Of a DNA stretch of 64,000 nt, positions 21,589 to 33,251 are shown piece by piece; the first letter of the stretch is position 1, and the number at the start of each line of letters is the position of its first letter. This stretch comes from Ophiobolus disseminans. Lineage: Eukaryota; Ascomycota; Dothideomycetes; Pleosporales; Phaeosphaeriaceae. The position numbers were made by a program, and so were the translations under genes. Location: the NCBI GenBank assembly GCA_010093685.1, contig MU006216.1, positions 1,377,065 to 1,441,064 on the forward strand, read 5' to 3'. The notes beneath the pieces were generated by a model. It searched no databases, had not been told where the DNA came from, and worked only from the letters and a program-made list of their open reading frames with translations.

Positions 21589-23776
21589 CTATTTCTTCAG
21601 CGTCCGCAGTAAGGGCGCGATTCGAGCACGTTTGCTCAAACCCACGCGATACGATACCTTCCCTTTGCTAGCAGGTGAGCCGGCTGCTATCTTGGTGGAA
21701 GGTTCTGGAGTTCTTGAAGATGTAGAAGGAGGGTCCTTCGTGAGCGTATTGGTTGCAGTTGGTTGCTCAGACGGGGCGGCGAGCATAGAAACCCCAGGCT
21801 CGCCCTCGTGGCTGTTCAAGACCGTGGCGGTAGGTTGACCCGTTTGGAGTACTTCATCAGCCTCTTTCCCTGGTTCTTGGAGTTTCTCATATGACACTTC
21901 CTGCACTGTATTGGCTAACAAAGCTGAATTTGCAATCTTTTTTGGGCGGCCTCGTCTCTTCTTCTTCTCGACAGGCACGTGATGTACAACGAGTGGTTCA
22001 AGCGTAGACTCGGGCTCTGGAGCATCTGAAGTCGTTTTTCGGCGCTTCGCTTTCTTGCTCGAAGTAGTCGGTGGATCCTGCTGCTGTACCGACTTCGACA
22101 ACGGTGACTTCGATGGTATAACGACCTGAACCTTTGGACTCTTTATCTGGGCTCGATCTGGAAGTATTACTGTGTCTGAAGGAACGGTTGCCTCGTCCAC
22201 ATTGGGATTCGGTTTAGCAAGAGATTTTTTTGTTACATCTAAAGCTTTCGTAATATCAGTCTTGTCAATTGTTGAGGTCTGTTCCTCCCATGGTCGTGCT
22301 TTTAGCGACACTTCCTCGACGGTGAGCGGGCGATTTTTTTTTATGTCCTTTGATGCAGGTTCTCTCTTGGGAGTCTTATGTGCTAGCTCGTCTTCGCCCA
22401 TGCCGTTGTTGATCAACCAATCTACTGTTTGCGCGACGTCACCACTACTTTGCTTCAGGGCTCTTTCGGTCGATATCGGCGTGAAGCCCATATCACATAT
22501 TTGCCTGATCTTTTGGGGCGTCTTGAGCAAGTCCGTAGCATTCGACGACCGTGTAGAGGCAGCGGTTGTGGTTTTGCGCCTCTTGGACGCTTTGGCAACC
22601 TTTTCAGGTATGACAGAATAGTCAACTGACTCTTGCGTATCGATCTTGAGGGATCGTGAGCGGCTTGGACGGGGTATATACTGTTCTGTTGGAAGACCAA
22701 TAGTGGCGAGGTCGTCTTCAGAGCTAGGTACTGAGCTGAGCTTGCTCTTCTGCTGCTGCGATGACTTCTGAGGCTCTTGAGTTTCTCTCCGATGCTTCTT
22801 GGAGTTGCTGGAGGGCAGCCCTAAGTCTTGGCTGGAATGTGTGTCATGTGGCGGTGGCACGGCATCTCTTGGGTCGATGTTGGTAGCATATACCTCGTTC
22901 CTCAACGGGCTACCTCTCAATCGCACAGAGGATCCACGTCGGCTTCGTTGCGAAGAAGTCCTCTGAATCTGATGTGATGTTTGTGGAACGGCATCGGCTG
23001 CTTCCTGTCCAAGAGCCTGGTTGCCAAGGTCGGATTGCTCTGCAGTGGCCGCGGGCGAGAATTTCATGATCTCAGACCATGGAACCGACGCGTCCGGAGG
23101 CTCGTAACGAGGTGCATCACTTCCTGACTCCACACCTAAAAAGACTGGTCCCGTCACGGTCTCGAGCACTCGCTGTTGAGTGAATGTGGCATTGGGTATT
23201 GTGCTTGAAGGCTCGGGAAACAATGCCATCGGGTCATGATGGACGTACTCGTCTTGCATCGTACCCTCCATTGGCCAATTCATATCATTGGTAGGTCCAG
23301 GATCATCCTGAGTCGCCGGTACTGCGCTTTCATGGTTGCTCACATTCATGTAGGAACTATTGAGAAAGGTCTTCGGCCGTTTGCTGTATGTTACACGCTC
23401 TCTGTTCGTAGACCCCAAGAAGGGGGAGTTGCGAGGACTGACATCCACTGAAGTCTTTCTCCTTTTGCTTGTATGCTCAGGAAGCGACACAGAAGATTGC
23501 GGCTCAGTTCGTTGTGGTGCACCAGAGGGAACGGACGGAGACTGAAGAAGGGCACGATGAACTTCCGCAAATGCTCTCTTCAACGATTCTGAAGGTAAAG
23601 ATGAGGTTGTGACTGCCAATTTGTGCAACATCAGACATACCTGTGGAGCCAGTGCCAGAGGATGCATCGTTGGCGCGCTCGTGCTGTGCCGTGGACGCGT
23701 CGAGCGGTTTAGGTGGCAAAGGGACGACCTCAATGTCTTCTTCGAACTCGTCATCGGAGTCCTGGATGACGCGCAT
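21589..23776 (-). CDS. UBA-domain and AT-hook nuclear protein of unknown role
   Basis: Exons 23641-23776 and 21589-23588 (52-nt intron, GTATGT...CAG) give 711 residues in phase. The N-terminus is acidic (DSDDEFEEDIEVV). A compact UBA-type helix bundle lies at about residues 400-440, with the motif CDMGF and a DVAQTVDWLINNGM end. A single AT-hook-like core, RRGRPKK, lies near residue 586. The rest is long, polar and probably disordered, with several basic KRRKT patches typical of nuclear proteins. UBA domains bind ubiquitin and AT-hooks bind the minor groove of AT-rich DNA, so a chromatin-linked ubiquitin reader is plausible but inferred. I do not recognise a characterised orthologue. Confidence 0.75.
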
Positions 23777-23998
23777 TTTCCTTCATGGCTTGGGGAGTGA
23801 AGCTAGCGAGAGGCAGGGTACGGACTGCACATGTGAGTGTTGTGGGTTGGCGCGGGTCGTGTGCCTTCCTCATCGCGCGATCACGGGACGAACCGCGGCT
23901 GCCCTACCGCCTTAGGCTTAGCGTGAACATCGCCGCTCAGATCTTGGGATCTTGGTAGATGCGTCTTTCGTCACACGCAACATCTACGACGGCAATTC
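23777..23998. promoter_or_regulatory. Short divergent promoter
   Basis: Only 222 bp separate the start codons of the UBA/AT-hook gene (minus) and the XAP5 gene (plus). The two genes must share regulatory DNA. No obvious TATA box was seen. Confidence 0.6.
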
Positions 23999-25221
23999 AT
24001 GAACATGGACAAATTCGCCCCTGACTCTAGTGATCGCCCCCATGGCGAAGCTTCAGCGAATACGCGCTTTCAATCCCAGGCAGCGACAGCGGAAGATTTG
24101 CTCAAGGCGCAAACCGTGGGCCTAGTGAATCTCAACGACTATCGCAAGCGACGTGCCGAAGCACTGGATCTGAAAGAGCGAGGAGGTAGCCCAGGCATCA
24201 ACTCAGGCGCCAGCACGCCTTCAGAAGAGTACGAGCAACAGCCTGCTACTACGATATCTACGCTAATTTGCAAAGTATAGAGTATCGACTCCCAAGCCTC
24301 TATTCAAAAAGAAGCGGAAGGTAGCCGGGAAAGGCAAGCTGTCATTCGGCGTCAATGACGATGGCGAGACCGAGTCCAGCACCTCCAAAGCGCACACACC
24401 CCGCGAGAGTACTCCCGCTGAAGTATCCACTACTCCTTCAGACGCCGAAGGCAAGCTCATGAAAAAGAAGCTGGGAGCAAACACAAGTGTCGGTCTCAAG
24501 CCGCGAGTCATGACCAAAACTGCATTGCAGCGTGAAGCGCAGCAAGCAGAGGTTGCTCGGCAGGACTTTGTCGTCATGCGTGCGGCGGTCAAAGCGACCG
24601 AGGTGGTGATACCGTTCGTCTTTTACGACGGCACCAACACCCCGGGTGGTCGGTGCAGAATTAAGAAGGGCGAGCAGATTTGGCTTTTCCTTGACAAGGC
24701 GAGAAAAGTGGGCGCCGAGCTGGGCGTGGGTGGTGACCGAAGTCGGAGAGACTGGGCTAGAGTCAGCGTCGATGACTTGATGCTTGTGAGAGGCGAAGTC
24801 ATCCTCCCACATGTACGTCCATGCGGCTGAACTCTTTAGCTCATGCCTAACATTATCGCAGCATTACGACATCTACCACTTCCTGTTCAACAAGGTCACA
24901 GGTTTCAATGGCCTCGTCTTCGACTACTCGGCACAGCCAACGAAGGCGACACCGCTCGCCTCGGACGGAGACAGCGAGCCCGTAGTTTACGATCCATTCA
25001 ACCAGACTCGCAAGGACAAAAGCAAGACGTCAGCCCTGCCCGACGATGAGCTCGAAGGGTTTAGCGACGACCCAGCGATAACCAAGGTAGTCGACCGACG
25101 GTGGTTTGAACGTAACAAACACATCTTCCCCGCGAGTGCTTGGGCGGATTACGCTCCTGACAGAGATTTGTCCAAGGTGCAGCGGAAGGATACCGAGGGC
25201 AATACTTTCTTTTTCACTTGA
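23999..25221 (+). CDS. XAP5/FAM50 family nuclear protein
   Basis: Exons 23999-24228, 24281-24812 and 24862-25221 join in phase to 373 residues. The C-terminal XAP5 domain is diagnostic: IPFVFYDGTNTPGG, a basic IKKGEQIWLFLDKARK segment, RVSVDDLMLVRGEVILPHHY across the second junction, and WFERNKHIFPASAWADYAP near the end. The N-terminal third has the usual polar coiled segment. FAM50A is a spliceosome-associated protein in animals, and XAP5 proteins in plants and fission yeast affect gene expression and chromatin. The second in-frame Met (24005) is an alternative start two codons downstream. The intron at 24229-24280 has a GTACGA donor. Confidence 0.9.
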
Positions 25222-26357
25222 CCTTTACAGAGCATCGGGTGTCTGTCCTAGTCTTGGTGTTCCAAGTTGAGATGCTGCAGAACAGACTACGCTTTAGCGA
25301 GGCGTGCACCTGACTGGCCGAGCATATGCCGGGGAGATTGAAGGAAGAAGAAAACCACCACTGCATAGGTGAAGGGGCCAAGCAAGTTGGAACGAGGTGG
25401 TGCAGGAGAAGGCTTGAGAGCGCCGTAGCCAATGTCAAGCTAGCATGACTATCCACCCCACTAGTGTACTGCGTGATGTCCCACAGTAAGCGGTGTGAAC
25501 TGCAACCTTCATTGCTTCTGCCACCCCACACGCGGTGTGTGGACTTGAAGCGAAGAAAGCAGTCGCGTGCTCACCTGCCATTGCTGGACGTGTGCGAACG
25601 GCTGACGTCGCTTCGCCACAGCGGCACGAGGGACCGCGGGGATTGCTGCCTCGTGCAACCATACGAGTCGTACACATTCACAGATGGCTGGCTGACCACG
25701 CCAATGCCCTGACGTTTCAGTGACTTAAGCCGTCCCTAGAAGAAATTCCGAAGCTGGTGACAGTAAGGCCGCCGCGATCCGCCGGGCGGTGGAGCTGCGA
25801 TGTGCAGTGGGCGTTGAAGAGCCGGTAGGGATCGAGCGATGGTCCGACGCCGTCAAATATCCATCAAAGGATGTGCAGAGTATATAGCGCGGCAGATTGA
25901 CGCTGGCGAGAACAAAGCGGCCCTGTCGTCATCCCTCGTTGGAAGAGTTCGCACCTACCACTTCTCAAGTTTCTGAACATCGATACCGCCAATCCTGCCT
26001 CCTCGTCCATCGCCCGCACCGCCCAGTGACTGCACCGCTCCCGTGTGCTTCCCCGTGCCTACAACTACAGGTTTCCCTTCATATGACAGTCTGTTTAACC
26101 ATGTTGCAGGCGCGCTTTTCACGAGCATCGTCTCCTCCAATGAGAATGGCCGACTGGACCACGACCACGACTTGAAGTATCTCAACGCGTCGACGTGCGC
26201 AGGTCGCATCTATTCACATGCGCGATATCTGACGGCGAAACATTGAATCCTTCTTCCCATATATTTGCTTTTTGCGCACACCCATGCGCTGTAGGCCAAC
26301 CAGCAGGCTCCCTCACACAGCCAGTACTAGTCAACTCGCGCCAGGAGCCACTTCAGT
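25222..26357. other. Promoter region of the GDE1-like gene
   Basis: The short frames here have no domains. A TATATAG element lies near 25878, far from the start codon, so a long 5' leader or a leader intron is possible. I found no CACGTG phosphate-control core in this segment. Confidence 0.4.
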
Positions 26358-29300
26358 ATGAAATTTGGGCACAACCTTCCACGAAACCAAGTCCCGGAAT
26401 GGGCAGCTTCGTACATCAACTACAAGGGCCTCAAGAAGCTTATCAAGACCGCCGCAGAAGCTGCCAAAGATGGCTCCGCTCCAGATCTTGCAGGTAAGCC
26501 TCATCAGGCATTCTGAACAAACTCAAGGAGCGTATTATCAGACCAGACTGGAGGCTTCTTAGGCCCCAAGCTTAGTGTTGGCCTACAACGCTTCAATATG
26601 ACCATCTTGAAAAATTGGATCGGCGTTATCTCGGACGCCAAAAGCAGTGACTTGCTGACCACGCCTTACAGAGTTCTTCTTCTCCCTCGATCGAAACCTC
26701 GAAGACGTCGACAGCTTCTACAATAAGAAGTATGCCGAATGCGCTCGCCGACTCCGACTGCTACACGGCCGATATGGGCGCGCTGCTCAGCCACCGGAGG
26801 GTATCGATAAAGACGAGGTACAAGACTTGATCGGAGCATTGCTTGAACTTCGTGGTCAGCTGCGAAACCTTCAGTGGTATGGCGAGGTCAATCGTAGGGG
26901 GTTCATCAAGATCACAAAGAAGCTGGACAAGAAGGTCGAGACGGTGTGCTTGCAGGAGCGATATCTGGCATCGAAGGTCAACCCGAGACCTTTCGCGCAT
27001 AATTTGCCCCTAAACCAGGACATGAAGGCTGTCAACGAATGGCTGTCAGGAATCGGCGACATCAAGACTTTCGACGATACTGGCTCGTCACATTCCGCAT
27101 CTTCACTCGGCAGAGTTCCCGGTCGTGCGCTGCACCTTCCTTCGGGTCTTTTGGACTCCGTGGATCAGGCGCTGCGCGGTGACAAGGTTGACAATCTTAG
27201 TCAGCTACTCATCGAAGCTTCTGCAAGCAATGGATCGGCCAGCTCATCGTACCAGCAATTGCTTCTGAACCTGTTGCAGCGCGCCATTTCTTGCCGGGCC
27301 AAAGGCTGCATAGAGAGGTTGCTGCAGGACATACTTTCCCTCGACGAGGATGATGATATAAATAAGCGCAATTGTATCCATCGCCTGGTCATCAACATTG
27401 GTCGGTCAAAGAGTAATGAATCATCCGCGGGTGAAGGAACTCTGATACAAAGCTCAACAGAGGCACGGAGCTTTATAGTACCAGCGACGGCGCCAACCCG
27501 TCAACCTTGGCCATGCACGAATACGGAAGAAGAATCGGTCAAACTCCTGAGTGCGAACGATGACTCTGTCCAACTCCTCACATACCTGCTTGACAAGCTA
27601 CATGATGCGCAACGTACAGCATTACAAGCAAGAGACTCATACGGACGACTACCACTGCATTATGCCGCCCAATATGGCTTTGTTGTGATATGCCAAACAG
27701 TCATCAAGCACATGCAAGACTGGGATCAGTTTGATGTTGCCGAAGGGATCGACTCATCACATTGGCAAGACGACGAAGGATATGCTCCGTTGCATCTGAG
27801 TGTGATTGGAGGGCATCCTCTTACCACGAAGGCTCTCTTGGACGCAGAGAATTGGTGTGGTACGAGCCAGGATAAATTCACTTCCAGGAAATCCATTTCT
27901 CAGTCTGGAGCAGCTCTAGCACTTGCAACACGTTCGAACTTCGTCTCCATTGTCGAACTTCTCGTCGAAGCAGGTGTGGATGTGAATTACGAGGATGAAG
28001 GAGGTGAGACGGCACTACACATGGCTGCGCGGTATGGTTACACCGAGTGTGCCAGAGTCTTGTTGGTGGGTTCGGGAACGAACAAAGCAAATGTGGATAC
28101 CCCTGAGAAGACTTTCGCATGGACACCGCTGTTCATTGCTTGCGTGGACGACCATCTTCCAATCGTTGAGCTTTTGGCTGCCGCAGGAGCCGATCTGCAG
28201 CGTTGCGACAATTCTGGTTGGACCGCAAAGGAGCATGCAGCTCTTCGAGGCCATACAGTCATTGCAGCAAGACTTGCGAAGCTGGCACCCTCATCAAGCT
28301 CGCCACTAGCAGCACCCACTGACACGAGAATTGCACGCGCAGGTTCACCGCCGCAGTCGTCGCTCGACGAGCGTAGGTCCAAGAATATGACTCGAGACAG
28401 CAGCGTTGTTCAGAAGGTACCAGAACCTGTAAAGTCATTTGGCCACCGATATTTGACCAAGGAGACGATGATACTAGTCAGCTTGGGATCTATGGATATA
28501 AGGAAAGAAATTCCAGCAGTCAAGCTTGAAGACATTCCTCTTGCTGATGCGCACGCAACGCAGCTCGACACCGCTTTATCTCTGGTAGTGTCAGCATCTG
28601 GAGCCAATGGCGAACCCACAGTAATCGACCTGCCGGTACAAGACAATATCGCAACCGACCCCATAACATTTATGGCAACAGACATTAGCAAGGTTAAAGT
28701 ACTGTTCGACATTGTACCGACCTATGCCGGCTCCAACGACCGTGTTGTGGGTCGAGGTGTTGCACTACTGTCGACAATTAAGACCAGCATCGGTTCGAAG
28801 CGTATCTCATTACAGGGCGACATGAAGGTTCCAATTGTAGCTGCTTCGACGTTAGATGTGATTGGCGCCGTCAACTTCAACTTTCTGATCATCACGCCTT
28901 TCCAACATCCAGGCATGTCCGTTACCGAGCAGCATACGTACTGGAAGAAGATGGCGGCATCAACCATGGTCATCGGGCATCGCGGTTTGGGAAAGAACAC
29001 AGCATCTCGTACCTCATTACAGTTAGGCGAGAACACTATACAGTCCTTCATATCAGCGGCCAACTTAGGAGCGGAGTATGTCGAGTTCGATGTACAATTG
29101 ACGAAAGACCTGGTACCTGTCATCTACCACGACTTTTTAGTCAGCGAGACCGGGATCGATGCACCGGTTCATACTCTTACACTGGATCAGTTTCTTCACA
29201 TAGGTGAGGGCCAAAAGCCACGTCAGTCCCGGCCAGCATCACCAGAGAACGGGTCACATCCGAACGGGTTGAACGGTGACCAAGATCGGCCTAACACCCG

Positions 29301-30191
29301 ACGACTAAGGTCGTACTCTGTGGACAACTCCACACAGCGCAACATTCATCTCGACCGCCAGCAAGAGCTTACGGAGCGAATGAAGCACACCCGCGACTTC
29401 AAGAAGAAGGGTTTCAAGGGCAACAACCGAGGCTTTTCGATTCAATCATCTTTCACTACTTTAGAGAAGATGTTCAATGAACTACCGGAGTCGGTCGGTT
29501 TCAACATCGAAATGAAGTACCCCATGCTGCACGAGTCTGAAGAGGAAGAGATGGATCAATACGCTGTGGAACTCAATTCGTTCGTTGACACCGTGCTACA
29601 GAAGGTATACGATAAGATGGGAAAGCGCAACATCATGTTCTCGTCATTCAACCCCGACGTATGCCTCATGCTGTCTTTCAAACAACCTTCCATCCCTGTG
29701 TTATTCCTTACAGACGCTGGTACCTCTCCGGTCGGAGATATTCGTGCTGCGAGTCTCCAAGAGGCAATTCGTTTCGCGAGTCGCTGGAATTTGCTGGGTG
29801 TTGTTAGCGCCGCAGAACCCCTTGTCATGTGCCCGAGACTGGTCAAGGTGGTAAAGGAGAGTGGTTTGGTATGTGTCAGTTATGGCACGCTGAACAACGA
29901 CCCTGTCAACGTCATGGTAAGAATTCACAGCAATGTTCTGAAATTTTTATACTAATTCCTCTACAGCTACAGAAGAAGGAAGGCATTGACGCCGTTATTG
30001 TCGACAGTGTGCTCAAAGTTCGAAAGGGACTCCAAGGTCCCAACCAAGATACCGGTACCAATGACACCAACGGCGTAACACTCACTGTGCCTCCTACCTC
30101 GGTACCTACTATCAACGAGGCTTGCGAAGCATTGCAAAGTCTTGACTCGAATGGGCATGCTGCAAAGACGTCGGAGCCGGCGGGTATATGA
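26358..30191 (+). CDS. GDE1: Glycerophosphocholine phosphodiesterase Gde1 (SPX-ankyrin-GDPD)
   Basis: Gde1 cleaves glycerophosphocholine to choline and glycerol-3-phosphate in the cytosol. Exons 26358-26493, 26672-29916 and 29967-30191 join in phase to 1201 residues. The SPX domain starts at residue 1 (MKFGHNLPRNQVPEWA, then FFFSLDRNLEDVDSFYNKKY). Ankyrin repeats run from about 365 to 585 (for example DSYGRLPLHYAAQYGF, GGETALHMAARYGYTECA). The GDPD domain starts near residue 815 with IGHRGLGKN, then GAEYVEFDVQLTKD and VPVIYHD. First intron is 178 nt, longer than its neighbours. SPX domains sense inositol pyrophosphates, linking this enzyme to phosphate status. Intron 2 ends in a duplicated ctacag. 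Confidence 0.95.
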
Positions 30192-31655
30192 TTGAAGTTT
30201 CGCGATAGAACTTTTCTTCAAATAATTGTGTTGCATCTACAAGGCGTTATTGGTGCGCTTGAGGTCCCCTCAACGGGCTCGCGCAACATGAAGAAAACAT
30301 CTACACGAGTCGTCATCTCGTGTGACACAGTGCAATCTGTGGTATATGGCCTGCCTCACTCCACATTGCATGTGACGACTTACCCTCGATCTGTGACATT
30401 CTTTGATCGTAAGCCTCACTAAAATTGCTTCGTGAGAACCACAAGTATTCACATACACATCCAGATAAGCTTTTCCTTCCTTTCTCGGACTGCTTCTCCA
30501 AGACTTCGCGCGCAGAAACCCGTTCGTATGTAGTGAAAATCTATGGCAGCTTGTCTAATATCCTCCCTACTCGTCATATGAATTAGCTCATGCGGTCAAA
30601 CCAACTGCCAATAGCAGTCTAGTATCCAGAACGAAGCGCACTTCCGGCTCCGCGGCTGCTAGCACCCGCGCCACAATGCTATCATCCTCCTTCTCCGTCG
30701 ACGCAGTATGATGCTTCCCTACCTCCTGGCGGCAGAGCTTGGACGACGAGTTGCACCACACCCGCGTATAATTCACGTTTTCATGCTTAACTCGACGCCA
30801 TATTTTCTTTCACTGATGAATTCCATGCTGACTTTAATACTATCCGCCAGCACCTCTCTGGTAGCGACGTCGCATTTTGTGTGCGACAAACTTCTTATTC
30901 GACGTGACCTTGTTCATCGTCGAAAGGGCTGGCTTCGTTCTACATTCCTTGTCTCCAGCATGATCCATTGTGTGAACTAGCCTTCTGTAGCTTGATACCG
31001 GCGCGCTTCTACTCAACATGATTTGGGTTTGAGAGGGATCTCGGGACATGTAGATGGATATTGGATGCTTGCATTGAAGTCTCAAGCATGTGATGGGGGT
31101 ATTGAAATACGTTGGTTTGCGCGATTGGCTTCCATAAGTCGTGAATATATCTCCAAAAACCGTTATTTACACAATAACAAACTTTCGAATCTATCCAATC
31201 CTCGGAATTATTACGCTCAATTAGAAATAGACAATGCCCATCCTTCGGTCGTTCCTTCCACTCCGTAACTTCAAAACGCCCAGCTTCAAACTGCCATCAC
31301 TACTAGTAAAGTCCCTCAAACAATTGGGTGTAAAAGCTCACGCACGATCTGTCAAGTGCTGTAGAAACGCCCACTCACTGCACTATTCTTACAGTGGACC
31401 TGAGCAAAAACTCCTAAGTACCACGCCGTACTTATTGGGCTGGCGGTCGGCTTTGATCTAGGGTCACCGAACTTGTTTGTTTCTTGTCAGGACAAGAACA
31501 AGCTGTGGCTTTTGCCAAGCGCCGTGACAGTGACAGTGAACGAGGCATGCCCCCACTAAATTATCCACATTCACCCACCGCTCTTACCTCTTCAAACCTC
31601 CACCTTTGCTCGAACGCACTACTACCGCGGCTCATCGACTACATAGTCCTCGAAA
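30192..31655. other. Intergenic, no gene seen
   Basis: Several short frames exist on both strands, but none shows a domain, splice-consistent extension or biased codon use. This is the left shoulder of the gene-poor tract. Confidence 0.5.
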
Positions 31656-33251
31656 ATGGCCGCGCAAACGCCAGCTGCACTTCTCCAGCTCCCAAACGAG
31701 ATCCTTTGCGACATCGCATTGTGTTTTAGCACTTCTGACCTCCGACGCTTCGGTAGAGTGAGTCGTCAAACCCGTTCCTTCGCCAAAACCGTTCCTTCGC
31801 CACAGAGTATCTCGCCAGGTTTCGCTATAATTCTGGACCCGCCCGGCTACCCAACGAACTACTTCTTGCGATTGGTCGATACGGGCTCACCTGCTAAGAC
31901 TAGAGTTGTTTGGCGCGTGTGGGCCAGAGATTCTAATCCCTCTTCATGCGACTAATTGTCTGCTCTGATATTCGAGCTCGCGCAAGTAATCTGCTAGGAT
32001 TCGCTGCGAGACGGAACCTCAACGGCATGGTGCGGAATATTCTGCACCTAGGTGGGGACATTAATGGTCAACGTGTGTACAAGACGCGTATGAGACACAA
32101 GCGACTTACACCCCTCGCAGTGGCGGCGTGTTACGGACATGAGAGGATGGTTCGTTTCCTCTTGCAGGCTGGAGCTAGTCAGGTTATCAATAGAGACAGA
32201 GTCCCGCTGTCAGTGGCAATCGATCAAAGACTGGAAATTGTGGCAACGATACTTTCTGAGGGACTGGCAACGCATAGCAACCCCATCGTCAGGGGGGGAT
32301 ACACTACTGCAGTTGGCTTATAAGAAGAGGCTCGTGGACATGGTTCGCAAGCTACTGCACAGCTATTCCTGTACCCGCTTGAACGACACCAAGACAGAGC
32401 ATCGTCAGATACAGACTTGCAGTACTGCCTTGTACAGTCTGATTGCAAGAACAGCTGGCCACTATGCGGCCATTATCCAGAGGCGCTTGCACGAGGGCGT
32501 GTACCAGGTTGCGTTATTGCTTGTACACAGCAAGACGGATCCTGATTTGCGCATTTAAAGTTCTCCTTCGGGGTCATCGACAGCTCGAGAACTTGCTGTT
32601 AGACATCCTGATCCACGGGTGAGGAACCTGTTTGCGAGAGCCGAAACTGCAGATGAACCCAGGCAACTGCCTCTCAGGATCGGACGATCTGAATTGAATA
32701 CATGCGGTCCTGAGTTTGTGTCATGGATTGCGCACTATGACGAGGCCGTGCGGGTTACCCTGTGGGATCTGCTCGAGAAGTCAAGCAGTGACATGTCAAA
32801 GTTAGAGATTAATAAAGAGTACAAAGGTCTCGAAGCTTTGAAAGAGGGCCCAACACCGGTCGTTTCAGATACTGAGGGCTTAGTGGCCGCACGGGAGGGT
32901 ATCTTGACCTTCTCGAGCTACGCCGATTGGAACTGGACATGGAACGGCAGCATGATAGTGCACATACCTCCTGCTCCTCCTCCTCCTGCTACTCCTCCTG
33001 CTGCTCCTCCTGCTGCTCCTCCTGCTGCTCCTCCTGCTGCTCCTCCTGCTGCTCCTCCTGCTGCTCCTCCTCCATTATCATTCTTTCCAGCACTGCGAAC
33101 CTCCAAAGTCAGCGCAAACCATACCAACGAAAACATTTGGAACAAAATACCGACTCTAAGTTCGTGCACCTCCTCCAGCAGTCCGCCAACCTGGGTCAAA
33201 GGCAAGGAAGTTGGAAAAGCAGTTGGAACAAGGTCAATCTCCACGACTTAA
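31656..33251 (+). pseudogene. Decayed F-box/ankyrin gene, relative of the gene at 46034-47668
   Basis: The translation is colinear with the intact gene at 46034-47668 once broken frames are followed. First F-box-like motif: LPNEILCDIAL near 31690. Second: LPNELLLAIG near 31850. Ankyrin part: LTPLAVAACYGHERMVRFLL. Conserved end: RHPDPRVRNL near 32605. Breaks are a frame change between about 31790 and 31844, in-frame stops at 31895, 31901 and 31934, a frame change at a run of seven G (32292-32298), and a stop at 32556. After the conserved end, an open 3' part carries a Pro-Ala repeat not found in the intact relative. Several separate breaks make a short-read error unlikely. Confidence 0.82.
32992..33069 (+). 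repeat. 12-bp tandem repeat encoding Pro-Pro-Ala-Ala
   Basis: About six perfect copies of a ctcctgctgctc-type dodecamer are flanked by degenerate CCT/GCT codons. It lies in the open 3' part of the decayed gene. The repeat is prone to copy change. Confidence 0.85.

Noticed and set aside
31656..33251. Repeat-induced point mutation as cause of the decay
   Set aside because: The breaks include frameshifts and stops not obviously C-to-T, and the intact relative looks unmutated.
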